Assembly (NCBI GenBank): GCA_025517425.1
Contig: JAOPJY010000002.1
Location: 372,001-436,000 of the forward strand
Length of the DNA stretch: 64,000 bases
Reading direction: 5' to 3'
Source of the DNA: Halobacteria archaeon AArc-dxtr1
Lineage (GTDB): Archaea > Halobacteriota > Halobacteria > Halobacteriales > Natrialbaceae
In this document: piece by piece, positions 34,211 to 43,229 of the stretch
How the letters are laid out: the number at the start of each line of letters is the position of its first letter
Position numbering within the stretch: position 1 is the stretch's first letter
Notes under the pieces: generated by a model
The model's input: the letters and a program-made list of their open reading frames with translations, nothing else
Databases searched by the model: none
What the model was told of the DNA's origin: nothing
Translations under genes and position numbers: made by a program

Positions 34211-35332
34211 CTCCCAGCGCTGGAGCACCGGGGCGGCGAAGACGAGCAAGAGGAGGACGAACGGGATTCTGTGGCGGACATTCGTCCCGAAGTTCGAGTT
34301 GATGAGTCCGTAGCCGGTGATTCCCGCAAGGAAGACGACAAGTAGTGTGACCAAGACGACCTCATCCGTCTCACACTCGTACAATGATCGGGCGGCTGCG
34401 ACGACGAAGACGATGATGTAGACGCTCGAGACGAACGCCAGCAGGTGGAAGGTAGTTTCGACGTGTAGCGGGAAGGGGGCAAACAGAAAGTAGATCGCGC
34501 GACCCGGTGCAGCGACGATGAAGTCGAGCCAGGATCTGTACTGCATGCCTTCGAGGTAGGCCGCACCACCACTCGTTCTGTACGAGAGTTCGGCGTTGAC
34601 GCGATCGAAGGAGTACATGTACTCGGCGAAGAGGGCGAAGGCGAGGGCGCCGAGAGCGCCGGCTGTGGCGATCAGCGAAGCGAAGCTCGCCTCAATGTCG
34701 AGAGCGTCGTAGAGGAGGAGTGTGACTCCGGCGAGCAAGCCAAGCAGAAGAACCATTCCCCACTCCGGTCGGAGGAGGTAGGTTGCGGCGAGAAAACAGA
34801 TGAGAGGTGCACCCATCCAGTAATCGCATTCAGTTAACACGTGGACGATGAGTGCGAGCGAATAGAAGACGGCGAACACCGTGAGAGCGTCTCGCATCGG
34901 GATCGTCAGAAAGAGAAATGGCAGGGGCAAGAAAAGAATGAGGGCTGTGAGTCCGTGGGTGCTTCGCAACTGGTCACCATACAGTTTGGCTGCGAGATAC
35001 ACTGCTGGAAGTGGGAGTAGTACTGCGAGAAGGCTGTTGACGACCGAGACAACCCTTGTGTCGACGCCGAACAACAGATACAGGAAGCCTTGGAACGTCC
35101 CAAATGCGGTAACCGTCACTGAGGCGTCCGGAAGCCCGCCATCTTGCAACGCGAGCGCGGCACCATGAAAATTACCAATATCCCATCTGTACGGAACAAC
35201 TGGAAGCACAAAATAGGTGACGAGGAGGTGACCACACAGTGCAAGGAGAGCCACATAGAAATAGAATCGACTTACGCGTAACAAACGCGCAAAAAAGAGG
35301 AAGAGGAGGAATACAACAACTACGCTAAGCAC
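34115..35332 (-). CDS. Multi-pass membrane protein, Wzy-like glycan polymerase candidate
   Basis: 405 residues from a GTG at 35330-35332; a TATA-like element (about 35356-35363) fits this start. I count ten to twelve hydrophobic segments. The features are LLVTYFVLPVVPYRWDIGNF near residue 40, a large loop LSYRTSGGAAYLEGMQYRSW around 245, and RHRIPFVLLLLVFAAPVLQR near the C-terminus with a charged tail. The topology, and an RHR.P motif before the last helix, resemble O-antigen polymerases and haloarchaeal membrane proteins of exopolysaccharide loci. I would expect polymerisation of lipid-linked repeat units outside the membrane. A GT-C transferase is the alternative. Confidence 0.7.
   Translation of the reverse strand: MLSVVVVFLLFLFFARLLRVSRFYFYVALLALCGHLLVTYFVLPVVPYRWDIGNFHGAALALQDGGLPDASVTVTAFGTFQGFLYLLFGVDTRVVSVVNSLLAVLLPLPAVYLAAKLYGDQLRSTHGLTALILFLPLPFLFLTIPMRDALTVFAVFYSLALIVHVLTECDYWMGAPLICFLAATYLLRPEWGMVLLLGLLAGVTLLLYDALDIEASFASLIATAGALGALAFALFAEYMYSFDRVNAELSYRTSGGAAYLEGMQYRSWLDFIVAAPGRAIYFLFAPFPLHVETTFHLLAFVSSVYIIVFVVAAARSLYECETDEVVLVTLLVVFLAGITGYGLINSNFGTNVRHRIPFVLLLLVFAAPVLQRWELVVRQRLGVWPDEYEQRDRQQRETQEADGHV
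34116..34318 (+). repeat. 203-bp perfect direct repeat, right copy
   Basis: Second copy of 31416-31618, offset exactly 2700 bases, spanning the overlapping 3' ends of the truncated small membrane protein and the intact polymerase-like gene. Confidence 0.92.
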
Positions 35333-35744
35333 AAGTCCTAGCTATCATATTCGAATATATAGTGTTCGTGGTTTCTCTTGAATAGGACCTGCCATCTACT
35401 CAATCCATGGGAAAGTCAATTAATTTAAAACTGGCGAGTGTTTTTGCAGTCGATTTTCTCTAATGATACTATTCCAGGAAATGATTTCATGATCAAAGGT
35501 AAGACTGTCGACTTCTTGATATTCTGACAGCAGTCGGCGGGTTAAAATACCATCTCAAAGTCACAACTATGATATGAGATAGGCAACAAACACGAATAAA
35601 TGTTGATCCAGAACGATACTATTCTGAGGCGTATTTGTAATAGATCGCCACCAAAGTTACAATCTGCCGCAATTTCCTTAATTGGATGTGAAATTAAGCG
35701 CGAGAGATATATTATCAGTGGATTGATTCAGTAGTTATTCGGAG
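35333..35744. other. AT-rich intergenic stretch
   Basis: About 410 bases with clearly lower GC than the flanks and no coding signal. It holds the divergent promoters for the polymerase-like gene and the GT4 gene. The composition suggests foreign origin, continuing into the next gene. Confidence 0.5.
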
Positions 35745-35762
35745 TGTTATATTAATATAACA
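35745..35762 (+). promoter_or_regulatory. 18-bp perfect palindrome before the AT-rich GT4 gene
   Basis: TGTTATATTAATATAACA is fully self-complementary and ends 7 bases before the ATG at 35770. It contains TATA-like DNA but sits too close to the start for a normal leaderless promoter, so an operator role is possible. Confidence 0.45.
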
Positions 35763-35769
35763 ATTCAAC

Positions 35770-36885
35770 ATGATGCGTATTGGAAATAGCTCTCAAGCAA
35801 ATTATAGTGAAGATAGCCAAGCAAACGCACCCACTGATTTAGCATACATAATTAATGCACTTTATGTGGGTGGTGCCGAGGTCGGGATGTGTCGGCTGCT
35901 TAATGGTCTTGAGGCAGACAAATACAATGTGACGGTAATAGCGCTTAATGGGCATAGCGAGGATTTGACCGATCGTATTCCTTCATGGGTGACGGTTTAT
36001 GATCTACAAATCACTGACAATCCAAGTATATCTGCCATTCGAAAACTGTGGTCAACTGCACGGAGCGCAGATGTGATTGTTGGTTCTCTTTACCACTCTG
36101 TGATGATTGCTCGCCTTTCTGGACTGTTAAATCAAAAGTCCACCATCGCCACTTGGCAACATATTGAGGAGTTTAAGACAGATAACAGGCGGAAAATTAT
36201 TGGCCTGACAAACAGATTGAGTGATACAGTAATCGCCGATTCGGAACCTGTTGCAGAGATGTACCGAAGCGAGTTCGAAGTGGATGAGGAGTTTGTAAAA
36301 ACAGTACCGATTGCTGGAGTACGACTCGACAACTACACCCCGCGACAGCACCAAAGCAGGGAGACAGTGGTTGTTGGCAGTGTTGGACGACTAGTTCCTC
36401 AGAAGAATTACGAGGCTCTAGTCAAAATAGCCGAAGAGTTATCCACGGAGGATATTGTGTTCCGGATAGCGGGCGACGGTCCAAAACGAACTGAGTTCGA
36501 GACGATGATCGAGGACAGAAACCTCGAAAATATTGAGTTTGTCGGTGAAGTCACAGACGTACCAGAATTCCTCTCTGAAGTTGACATCTACGTCCAGCCA
36601 TCTCGGTGGGAGGGGCTCTGCATGACTGTGATCGAAGCAATGGCTGCTGGGCTACCAGTAGTGGGGAGTACTGTCGGTGGAATAGAACGAAACGTCGAAG
36701 AGGGTGCATCTGGATTTTTGTATGAACCACACGACACAACAGGGTTTAGATCCGGGATCGAAACGCTTGCAGCTGATCCAGATCTCAGAACACAGTTTGG
36801 GGAGCGTGGGCGATCGATCGTCGCAGAATCGTTCACACAGGAAGTGCTTGTAGCTGAATTTGAAAACGCTATTCAACAGGCATAG
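35770..36885 (+). CDS. Glycosyltransferase family 4 protein, AT-rich
   Basis: 371 residues. YIINALYVGGAEVGMCRLLN is the usual GT4 start with the GGAE loop. ATWQHIEEF and DTVIADSEPVAEMY lie in the first domain. VVVGSVGRLVPQKNYEALVK opens the second domain, and SRWEGLCMTVIEAMAAGLPV with VGSTVGGIER is the donor-binding region with the E-x7-E pair. A retaining transfer of a sugar to the lipid-linked glycan is expected. Codon use is richer in A and T than in neighbours, so the gene was probably acquired recently from a lower-GC haloarchaeon. It is convergent with the GT2 gene that follows. Confidence 0.9.
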   Translation: MMRIGNSSQANYSEDSQANAPTDLAYIINALYVGGAEVGMCRLLNGLEADKYNVTVIALNGHSEDLTDRIPSWVTVYDLQITDNPSISAIRKLWSTARSADVIVGSLYHSVMIARLSGLLNQKSTIATWQHIEEFKTDNRRKIIGLTNRLSDTVIADSEPVAEMYRSEFEVDEEFVKTVPIAGVRLDNYTPRQHQSRETVVVGSVGRLVPQKNYEALVKIAEELSTEDIVFRIAGDGPKRTEFETMIEDRNLENIEFVGEVTDVPEFLSEVDIYVQPSRWEGLCMTVIEAMAAGLPVVGSTVGGIERNVEEGASGFLYEPHDTTGFRSGIETLAADPDLRTQFGERGRSIVAESFTQEVLVAEFENAIQQA

Positions 36886-36972
36886 TAGATGGAATTTGAC
36901 CTCGAGATTGCATCTGAAGCGTGGAGAGAGTCAGTAACCAAGGACTGGAAAATCTTTGTACAACCGGATAGT

Positions 36973-37890
36973 CTAGTTAATTAGCCGGAAAAGAGCCCGT
37001 TTTAGTGATCTAGCATATTCGTACTGTGGGCCAGAACAGAGAAGATAGACATAATATTTCCGAACAAATGGATTGTACACAATAGCTCGCATAAACGACC
37101 TCCTCGCTTGTGCGTAGTATCCGTTAACCAGCGCCGAATAGCCGAGTTGGAAACGAAGGCCTGCTAAGCCCGCTCGCGTCTCCATCGTCGATGCTGCTCG
37201 GTTGGTAATCTGCTCACGAACTACAGGGAACGAGACGTTCCGCTTTGGTTCGAACGAAGAACTAATCTGTCCACCTTCGTTGTGACGAACCACCAGTGGC
37301 TTCTGAAGCGTCGTAAAATCGGCTTCTTCAGAGACCCGGAGATACCATTCCCAGTCTTGCCACGCAGGTAATTCGGGATCTGGCAACCCAACCGAAGAGA
37401 GTAGTTCTTGTGCAACGACGACTGAAGAGAAGGTTCCAATCAGATTTTTTCGGAGCAATCCCGACTTAATCTGCTCAGCATCTGGCGCCTCTCTGATTGC
37501 GTTTATACGACCATCGCCGTCGACTTGCTGGACACCCGTGGAGGAAAACGTTGCTCCCGTCCGTTGCAACTGTTCTATTTGCAGTTCGAGCTTCTTCGGA
37601 CGCCACTCGTCATCGGAATCAAGAAATGCAACATACTCACCGGACGAAGCTTCGATCCCCGAAATCCGGGCTGCATTTCCGCCTTGGTTTGTAGCGTGGC
37701 GTACAGTCTCCACCGTATCTAACTCGTTTGGAAACGAAACCTGCGTCTGTAGTGGCGGTTCTGACCCGTCGTCGACCAACACTAGCTCGACATTATCGTA
37801 AGTTTGAGCGGAGACTGAATCAATAGCTCTCTGCACGAGCTCATGACGATTGTATGCTGGAATAATGACTGAGACGAGTGGACCGCACAT
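36973..37890 (-). CDS. Glycosyltransferase family 2 protein
   Basis: 305 residues. The N-terminal GT-A nucleotide-binding start is PLVSVIIPAYNRHELVQRAI, with ELVLVDDGS, then GNAARISGIEASSGEYVAFL and DSDDEW (about residue 94), the metal-binding DxD. WQDWEWYLRVSEEADF holds the acidic catalytic region. The C-terminal about 70 residues contain a hydrophobic/aromatic stretch (ALVNGYYAQARRSFMRAIVY) but no clear membrane helix. It would add one sugar by inversion on the cytoplasmic face. Composition is moderately AT-rich. Confidence 0.9.
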   Translation of the reverse strand: MCGPLVSVIIPAYNRHELVQRAIDSVSAQTYDNVELVLVDDGSEPPLQTQVSFPNELDTVETVRHATNQGGNAARISGIEASSGEYVAFLDSDDEWRPKKLELQIEQLQRTGATFSSTGVQQVDGDGRINAIREAPDAEQIKSGLLRKNLIGTFSSVVVAQELLSSVGLPDPELPAWQDWEWYLRVSEEADFTTLQKPLVVRHNEGGQISSSFEPKRNVSFPVVREQITNRAASTMETRAGLAGLRFQLGYSALVNGYYAQARRSFMRAIVYNPFVRKYYVYLLCSGPQYEYARSLKRALFRLIN

Positions 37891-38127
37891 ATTTCAGTTA
37901 ACCATAGAGATCAACCTGAATCTATCGGAGTTGTTTATACAACAGGCTATAGACTTCATGCATATTTATACACTGAATATAAGGACTACTTGTCTCGAAC
38001 CCGGAACAATAGCTATGCAGTAGCCGTAAAGTTGTGACCTTCCACGAGAGTTCACTACCAACCGAGAGGACCGTACCGATTAGATTTTAACAGATTATCG
38101 ATAAACGCTGGGTAGTACGGTATCGAT
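37891..38127. other. Intergenic promoter region between divergent genes
   Basis: About 240 bases between the GT2 gene (minus) and the ABC transporter gene (plus). It is AT-rich with several TATA-like runs (for example TTTATAC and ATATTTATAC near 37935-37970). It likely contains both promoters. Confidence 0.4.
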
Positions 38128-39927
38128 ATGTCTACTACTGATTCAGGATCTACCTCGCGAAGCGAGAAAATCGAGGCCATACGCGAGGTCGCCCGATACA
38201 ATCCAAAGCTCACCGCACTCGTCATCGTTCTCAGTCTGATCGCCGCCGCTCTCGAGGGCGTTGGACTGAGTTTTATTCTACCGATTATCGAGATCGTCCA
38301 GCTCGATGATCCAACAGCGGAAGCAGACGGTCTACTAGGTGCGTTTGTCACTGTATATTCGGCGCTTGGCGTCCCGTTCTCGCTCGGATACGTCGTCATT
38401 GGTGTCGCGGCCGTAATGACGATACGGTATACCACGAGTTTCATCGTCGCGTGGTTCAGTTACGCGCTTCGGTACGACTACATTCGGGACAAGCAATCCC
38501 AGGCATACGAGAGCGCGCTGGATGCACGAATCTCGTACTTCGACGACGAGGGCTCTGACGAGATCCTAAACACGATTATCACGGAGACGAAGTATGGGGG
38601 AAAAGCGATTCAGAACCTCATCCGGTTCGTCGAGAAATTGTTCCTCTCGCTCGTCTACTTGCTGATTGCCCTGGTGATCTCTCCGGTTCTGACGCTCGTT
38701 GCAATTCTGATCCTTGGCTTTTTGACGGTGTTTCTCCGGTACGTCGTCGAACCAGGGTACGAACTCGGTGAACAGGTAGCTGAGGGGAATGAACGGCGTC
38801 ACGAGGCGGCCCAAGCGGGAACGCAGGGCATTCGTGATGTTCGTATTTTTGGGCTCGCAAGCGAATTTCGTCAGAACTTCACTGACGCAATCGACCAGTT
38901 TACGAACTCGAAAGTCTCCCTCAAGCGAAACGAAGCGGCGATCGACAACTTCTACCAGCTCGGCGTTGCCGTCTCCGTCTTCGTGCTCATCTATCTAGCA
39001 CTCACGTTCGCGGACCTCACCGTCGGTGCCCTCGGAGTCTTTCTCTTTGCGATGTACCAGCTCGGACCGAAAGTGAGCCAGCTGAATAGTTATTACTACA
39101 AACTCGAGAACACCCTCCCACACCTCGTCCGCACTGAACGATTCATTGCCGAACTCGAGTCCCGCAAAGAGATCAACGATCCCACTCGAGAGGTTCCAGA
39201 AACGATCGACCGCGTTGAGTGCGAAGAGATCCGGTTTTCGTATAATGGCGACGAAGACGTGATTCGTGGACTCGATTTCGAGGTCGAAAAAGGGGAGTTC
39301 GTCGCCTTCGTCGGCCAGTCGGGAGCCGGGAAATCGACGCTCGTCTCGCTGTTCTTGCGAATGTACGAACTCGACGGCGGCGAGATTCGAGCGGACGGCG
39401 TCCCCATCAGTGAGATGGATGTCGACGAGTGGCGGGAGCGAGTTGCGGTCGTTCGGCAAAACCCGTTCATTTTCAACGATACGCTCGAGTACAACCTGAC
39501 GATCGGAAACCGCGACGCGACGCGAACCGAAATCGATCGGGCAGTCGAAATCGCGAAAGTGGACGAGTTCCTCGACGATATGCCAAAGGGGTACGACACG
39601 GTGCTCGGTGATGAGGGGGTTCGCCTGTCCGGCGGACAGAAACAGCGTGTCTCTCTTGCGCGGGCCTTGCTCGAAGAGGCCGAACTGTTGGTCTTGGACG
39701 AGGCAACCAGTGACTTGGATTCGAACCTCGAACAAGAGGTGCAGGCTGCAATCGAAGCGATGGAACGGGACTATGCAATGATCGCGATTGCACACAGGTT
39801 GTCGACGGTGGAGAACGCTGATCGAATCTACACGATGGAAGACGGCGAAGTCGTCGAGGTTGGGACCCATAGCGAGTTGATCGAGAGTGGTGGCCAATAT
39901 TCGACGTTGTATGGGATTCAGTCGTAG
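38128..39927 (+). CDS. ABC transporter with fused membrane and ATPase domains (glycolipid flippase type)
   Basis: 599 residues. Six membrane helices lie within about residues 30-320. The nucleotide-binding domain follows: Walker A FVGQSGAGKST (about 395), Q-loop VVRQNPFIFN, signature RLSGGQKQRVSLARALL (about 500), Walker B ELLVLDEATSDLD and an H-loop IAHRLSTVENAD. A half-transporter of this kind works as a homodimer. The family includes MsbA and PglK, which flip lipid-linked oligosaccharides. Its place among glycosyltransferases makes flipping of a dolichyl-linked glycan the best guess. It is followed by the epimerase gene in the same direction after 174 bases. Confidence 0.92.
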   Translation: MSTTDSGSTSRSEKIEAIREVARYNPKLTALVIVLSLIAAALEGVGLSFILPIIEIVQLDDPTAEADGLLGAFVTVYSALGVPFSLGYVVIGVAAVMTIRYTTSFIVAWFSYALRYDYIRDKQSQAYESALDARISYFDDEGSDEILNTIITETKYGGKAIQNLIRFVEKLFLSLVYLLIALVISPVLTLVAILILGFLTVFLRYVVEPGYELGEQVAEGNERRHEAAQAGTQGIRDVRIFGLASEFRQNFTDAIDQFTNSKVSLKRNEAAIDNFYQLGVAVSVFVLIYLALTFADLTVGALGVFLFAMYQLGPKVSQLNSYYYKLENTLPHLVRTERFIAELESRKEINDPTREVPETIDRVECEEIRFSYNGDEDVIRGLDFEVEKGEFVAFVGQSGAGKSTLVSLFLRMYELDGGEIRADGVPISEMDVDEWRERVAVVRQNPFIFNDTLEYNLTIGNRDATRTEIDRAVEIAKVDEFLDDMPKGYDTVLGDEGVRLSGGQKQRVSLARALLEEAELLVLDEATSDLDSNLEQEVQAAIEAMERDYAMIAIAHRLSTVENADRIYTMEDGEVVEVGTHSELIESGGQYSTLYGIQS

Positions 39928-40101
39928 GCGACTATGAAGGGGGCAAGCACATCCATTATTGGTACAGCATAGATGAAGAAACCGTAAGAGATGGAAACGG
40001 TGAAGCCGTAACGAAACCTGTGACACCAAAATGTAAATTAAACCATAAGTTCTCGCAGGCATGACCGATAGAATTTCATCATTCACACCCCGTGAGTGGT
40101 T

Positions 40102-41046
40102 ATGGAGCTAACTGGACGCCGCTTCCTTGTTACCGGTGGGCAAGGTTTCATCGGGTCTCGTCTCACAGAAGTGTTGCTCGAGCACGGAAATTCAGTTGTT
40201 GTTGCTGACGATCTCTCGAATAGTACCTCAGCGCAGCTCCCGGACGAAGCGGTGTTTCAAAAGATAGATCTCACCGACTCCAAGGCCGTGGAAGCGCTCT
40301 TCGACGACGAGTTCGACGGCGTGTTTCACTTCGCGGCACGAAAGGATCCGAACGACGACGCCCCACGCGAGCAGTTCGCCGAAAACACGACGATGACGCA
40401 CCTGCTGCTCGAACAGTGTCGTCAGTCGGGCGTCGAGAACTTCGTGTACGCATCTTCGTCGACAGTCTACGGCGAGGCACCGAGACCGACACCGGAAGAT
40501 TACGCGCCACTGGAGCCGATCAGCGTCTACGGGGCCAGCAAACTTGGAGACGAGGGGTTGGTGTCGACGTACGCCCACTCGCACGGACTGACGACGTGGG
40601 CGTTTCGGTTTGCGAACGTCGTTGGGCCAGGTCTTCGAGGCGCGGTGATCCCTGACTTCATTGAGAAATTACGCGACGATCCGGTGACACTGACGATCCT
40701 CGGAGACGGTCGCCAGGAGAAGTCCTATCTTCACCGCAGCGATTGCGTTGACGCGATGTGCTACGCGGTCGAGCACGCAGATGAAGCAGCTCCGAATCGG
40801 GCACACCACACGTTCAATCTCGGGACGCGAACGACGACCTCCGTAGATCGAATCGCCAAGATCGTCGCGGACGTTCTCGGACTGGATCCCGAGTATGAGT
40901 ACACCGGTGGTGATCGCGGTTGGACCGGTGACGTTCCGAAGATGCGTCTTTCAGTGGAAAAATTGGCGGCATTGGGGTGGGAACCGAAGTTAGAGAGTGA
41001 TGAAGCTGTAAGGGTTGCAGCTGGAGAACTCGCTGAGGAGATCTGA
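40102..41046 (+). CDS. NAD-dependent sugar epimerase/dehydratase (extended SDR)
   Basis: 314 residues from the ATG at 40102 (MELTGRRFLVTGGQGFIGSR). GGQGFIG is the Rossmann NAD-binding loop (residues 12-18). Catalytic YGASK (about 143-147) follows the serine-rich VYASSSTVYGE. TWAFRFANVVGPG and LGDGRQEKSYLHRSDCVDAM are typical of UDP-glucose 4-epimerase-like and related SDRs. It makes or interconverts an NDP-sugar for the glycan. The exact substrate is not decidable from the sequence. Confidence 0.9.
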   Translation: MELTGRRFLVTGGQGFIGSRLTEVLLEHGNSVVVADDLSNSTSAQLPDEAVFQKIDLTDSKAVEALFDDEFDGVFHFAARKDPNDDAPREQFAENTTMTHLLLEQCRQSGVENFVYASSSTVYGEAPRPTPEDYAPLEPISVYGASKLGDEGLVSTYAHSHGLTTWAFRFANVVGPGLRGAVIPDFIEKLRDDPVTLTILGDGRQEKSYLHRSDCVDAMCYAVEHADEAAPNRAHHTFNLGTRTTTSVDRIAKIVADVLGLDPEYEYTGGDRGWTGDVPKMRLSVEKLAALGWEPKLESDEAVRVAAGELAEEI

Positions 41047-41101
41047 GCTTAAACGCCTCCAACCGCTACTGCCAAAATGAGATTCGAGACGACATTACGT
41101 T

Positions 41102-42292
41102 TCAGCTAGTCTTTTGAAGCCGTTCGAAGACTGCTTCCAGTTTCGTCGCTTCATGTGTGATATTGAAGTCCTGACTTACAGTCTGACGTCCGTTTGCGCC
41201 GTACTTCGCTTGCTGGTCCTCAGATTGAAGCAAGTCAACTAACGCATCCGCGATCAAATTTGGATTCCGCGGTTCGACCAGGAGCCCATTCTCCTCGTGA
41301 GTAATTAACTCAGGAATTCCAGATACGCTCGTCGAAATCGGCGGGGTTTCCATCGCCATCGCCTCCATAAGTGCGACCGGAATTCCATCACGATCGCCAG
41401 AATCAGCAATCACGCATGGGAGCAGGAAGCAGTTTGCCTCGTCGATCTCGTTGAGCAAACGCTGGTCACTGACGTTCTCCAGGAACGAGACGGTGTCTTC
41501 GAGTCCCAGTTCAGTGACCTGCTGTCGTAACTCGTCTTCTAAACGACCGGAGCCGATAATGTGATACTCGATATCGGGAATTCGCTCCGTGGCCAGCGCA
41601 ACCCCTTCCAAAGCGTACTGCAACCCCTTCTTCTCGACGAACCGGGACACAGTCACGATCCGGTTCTCTGCTGTATTGCCGGCTGGTGAGAACTTCTCGG
41701 GTCTAATACCCGCTCGAACGATGTCGATTGGGACGTCCGCAGTGAACCGGTTTCGGATGTAGCGTCGGTTGTACTCGGAGATCGTAATGATTCGATCAGC
41801 GCTTTGGAGAAGTTTACCTGCGGATGGATCGATCGGTTCTCTGTAGAGATCGTATGCGTGTGTCGTGATTGTAAACGGTACGTCGAAGTACGAGGCGACG
41901 TACCGGGCGGGAAATCGCGTCTTCGACGCGAAGTGAGTGTGGACGTGATCGAGACCCCAACCCAGTTGCTGGATGAATTCGATGCACCGTTTTGCGTGGA
42001 ATAAGTTCGCCGCATGGTGTTTTATTGGTGCCCGATATCCGGCGTGTTTGAGGATTGCAGGATGGAAACACTTCGTGGAGAGGAGTTCTATCCCGTCTGT
42101 TACGGACGGCCGATCAACGTAGTAGAGTGGAAGTTCAAGCTCGTCCAGTTCGTCGTGTGTGATGCTGGACGTGGGTCGATTCCTCGCACAGACCGCTACG
42201 TCGTGGCCGTTTTGGTCGAGTTCATAAATCTCGTTGAGGACGAAGCTCTGGGAGAGTTTTGGGAATGAGTGGAGGTAATATAGAATCTTCAT
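41102..42292 (-). CDS. Glycosyltransferase family 4 protein (colanic-acid type)
   Basis: 396 residues. MKILYYLHSFPKLSQSFVLN is the start typical of WcaL/AmsK-like GT4 enzymes. DHVHTHFASKTRFPARYVAS and FTITTHAYDLYREPIDPSAG are in the first domain. DIVRAGIRPEKFSP and RIVTVSRFVEKKGLQYALEG open the second. GDRDGIPVALMEAMAMETPP is the donor site with the E-x7-E region. A degenerate relative occurs immediately upstream at 42516-43179, so this is one of a pair made by tandem duplication, the other having decayed. Confidence 0.9.
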   Translation of the reverse strand: MKILYYLHSFPKLSQSFVLNEIYELDQNGHDVAVCARNRPTSSITHDELDELELPLYYVDRPSVTDGIELLSTKCFHPAILKHAGYRAPIKHHAANLFHAKRCIEFIQQLGWGLDHVHTHFASKTRFPARYVASYFDVPFTITTHAYDLYREPIDPSAGKLLQSADRIITISEYNRRYIRNRFTADVPIDIVRAGIRPEKFSPAGNTAENRIVTVSRFVEKKGLQYALEGVALATERIPDIEYHIIGSGRLEDELRQQVTELGLEDTVSFLENVSDQRLLNEIDEANCFLLPCVIADSGDRDGIPVALMEAMAMETPPISTSVSGIPELITHEENGLLVEPRNPNLIADALVDLLQSEDQQAKYGANGRQTVSQDFNITHEATKLEAVFERLQKTS

Positions 42293-42435
42293 TTGTGAAC
42301 GGGAAGAAATCCACGGGTTTTTAGGTGTTGAATGAACTTACAGCAATATTTTTTGAAGTGTCCTTTTGAGAATGTATGGCCGTGATCACACATGTCTGCC
42401 TAATTATCAAGTAGATATGGTTAAAAGGTTATGAA

Positions 42436-42500
42436 GGTACTGTCTAGTTTAGCACCTCCTCAACGGGTATTCGTCTATCGAGTGCTTGATCAGGTCTGAG
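42436..42500 (-). mobile_element. 3' tip of an IS6-family transposase gene and its end repeat
   Basis: GGTACTGTCTAGTTT at 42436 resembles the IS6 end at 10685. Read on the minus strand the adjoining DNA gives RPDQALDRRIPVEEVLN and a TAG stop. This is close to the usual C-terminus of haloarchaeal IS6 transposases (RPHQSLDGKTPAEEVLN, from memory). The rest of the element is absent. Only the last about 17 codons and one end survive, abutting a broken glycosyltransferase gene. Confidence 0.75.
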
Positions 42501-42515
42501 ATGGTTTTAATAAGA

Positions 42516-43179
42516 TACAAAACCGCAAGCTCTTCTTCTCGACGAACCGGGAGACGGTCAGAATCCGATCATCCACGGTCACGTCGGTGGGGACGAACTT
42601 CTCCGGGCGAACCCCACCTCATGATACCGACTAGCCTGGTGGGGGCGAAATTCTCGCGCAATTATCTCTCGTTGTACTCCGGAATCGTGACGACCCGATG
42701 GGCGCTTCTAAACAACTGATCGATGTAGCGACCGATCGGCTCTCGAAAAATGTCGTAGGCGTGCGTCGTGATCGTGAACGAAGGCTCGTAGTAGGCCACC
42801 ACGTACTTCAACGGGAACGAATCGAGCGTCTCGAATGCGAGTGTACATGCTCAATGTCGAACGGAAGGCGCTCAACGAACTCGATGCACTGTTTTGCCAG
42901 AAGAGATTGGGGCGTGGTCCTTGGGACCGGCTCGATAGATCGCATTCCGCACTATCCGGGATAGATCGCCTGTCGAGAGAGTAGTTCAGGTACGTCCGAA
43001 TAGACTGGGCGGCCGAGATAGTGGACCGGGATGTCGAGTTGGTCCAGCTCGTCGTGTGTGACATTCGGGTCGGGATTATGTCTGGCACACACCGCAACGT
43101 TGTGTTCAGAATTGTTGAGTTCGTAGAGCCCGTTTAGCATGAAGCTCTCGGAGAATTTGGAGAAGTAGAGGAGATTCAT
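42516..43179 (-). pseudogene. Degenerate GT4 glycosyltransferase, truncated at an IS6 remnant
   Basis: It starts MNLLYFSKFSESFMLNGLYE and ELNNSEHNVAVCARHNPDPN, VTHDELDQLDIPVHYLGRPV, parallel to the intact gene at 41102-42292. After a stop near 42952 it continues in shifted frames with CIEFVERLPFDIEHVH and VRPEKFVPTDVTVDDRILTV, SRFVEKKSL. It is cut off where the IS6 piece begins. Multiple stops and frameshifts, plus a missing C-terminal domain, show it is dead. Confidence 0.82.
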
Positions 43180-43229
43180 CGAATAGCCGTTACAATAATG
43201 TGCCAAAGGATATTGCGGTTTCCTACGAG

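Noticed and set aside
36889-36984. 31-residue open frame (MEFDLEIASEAWRESVTKDW) after the GT4 gene
   Set aside because: It overlaps the end of the GT2 gene on the other strand, is very short and has no recognisable content.
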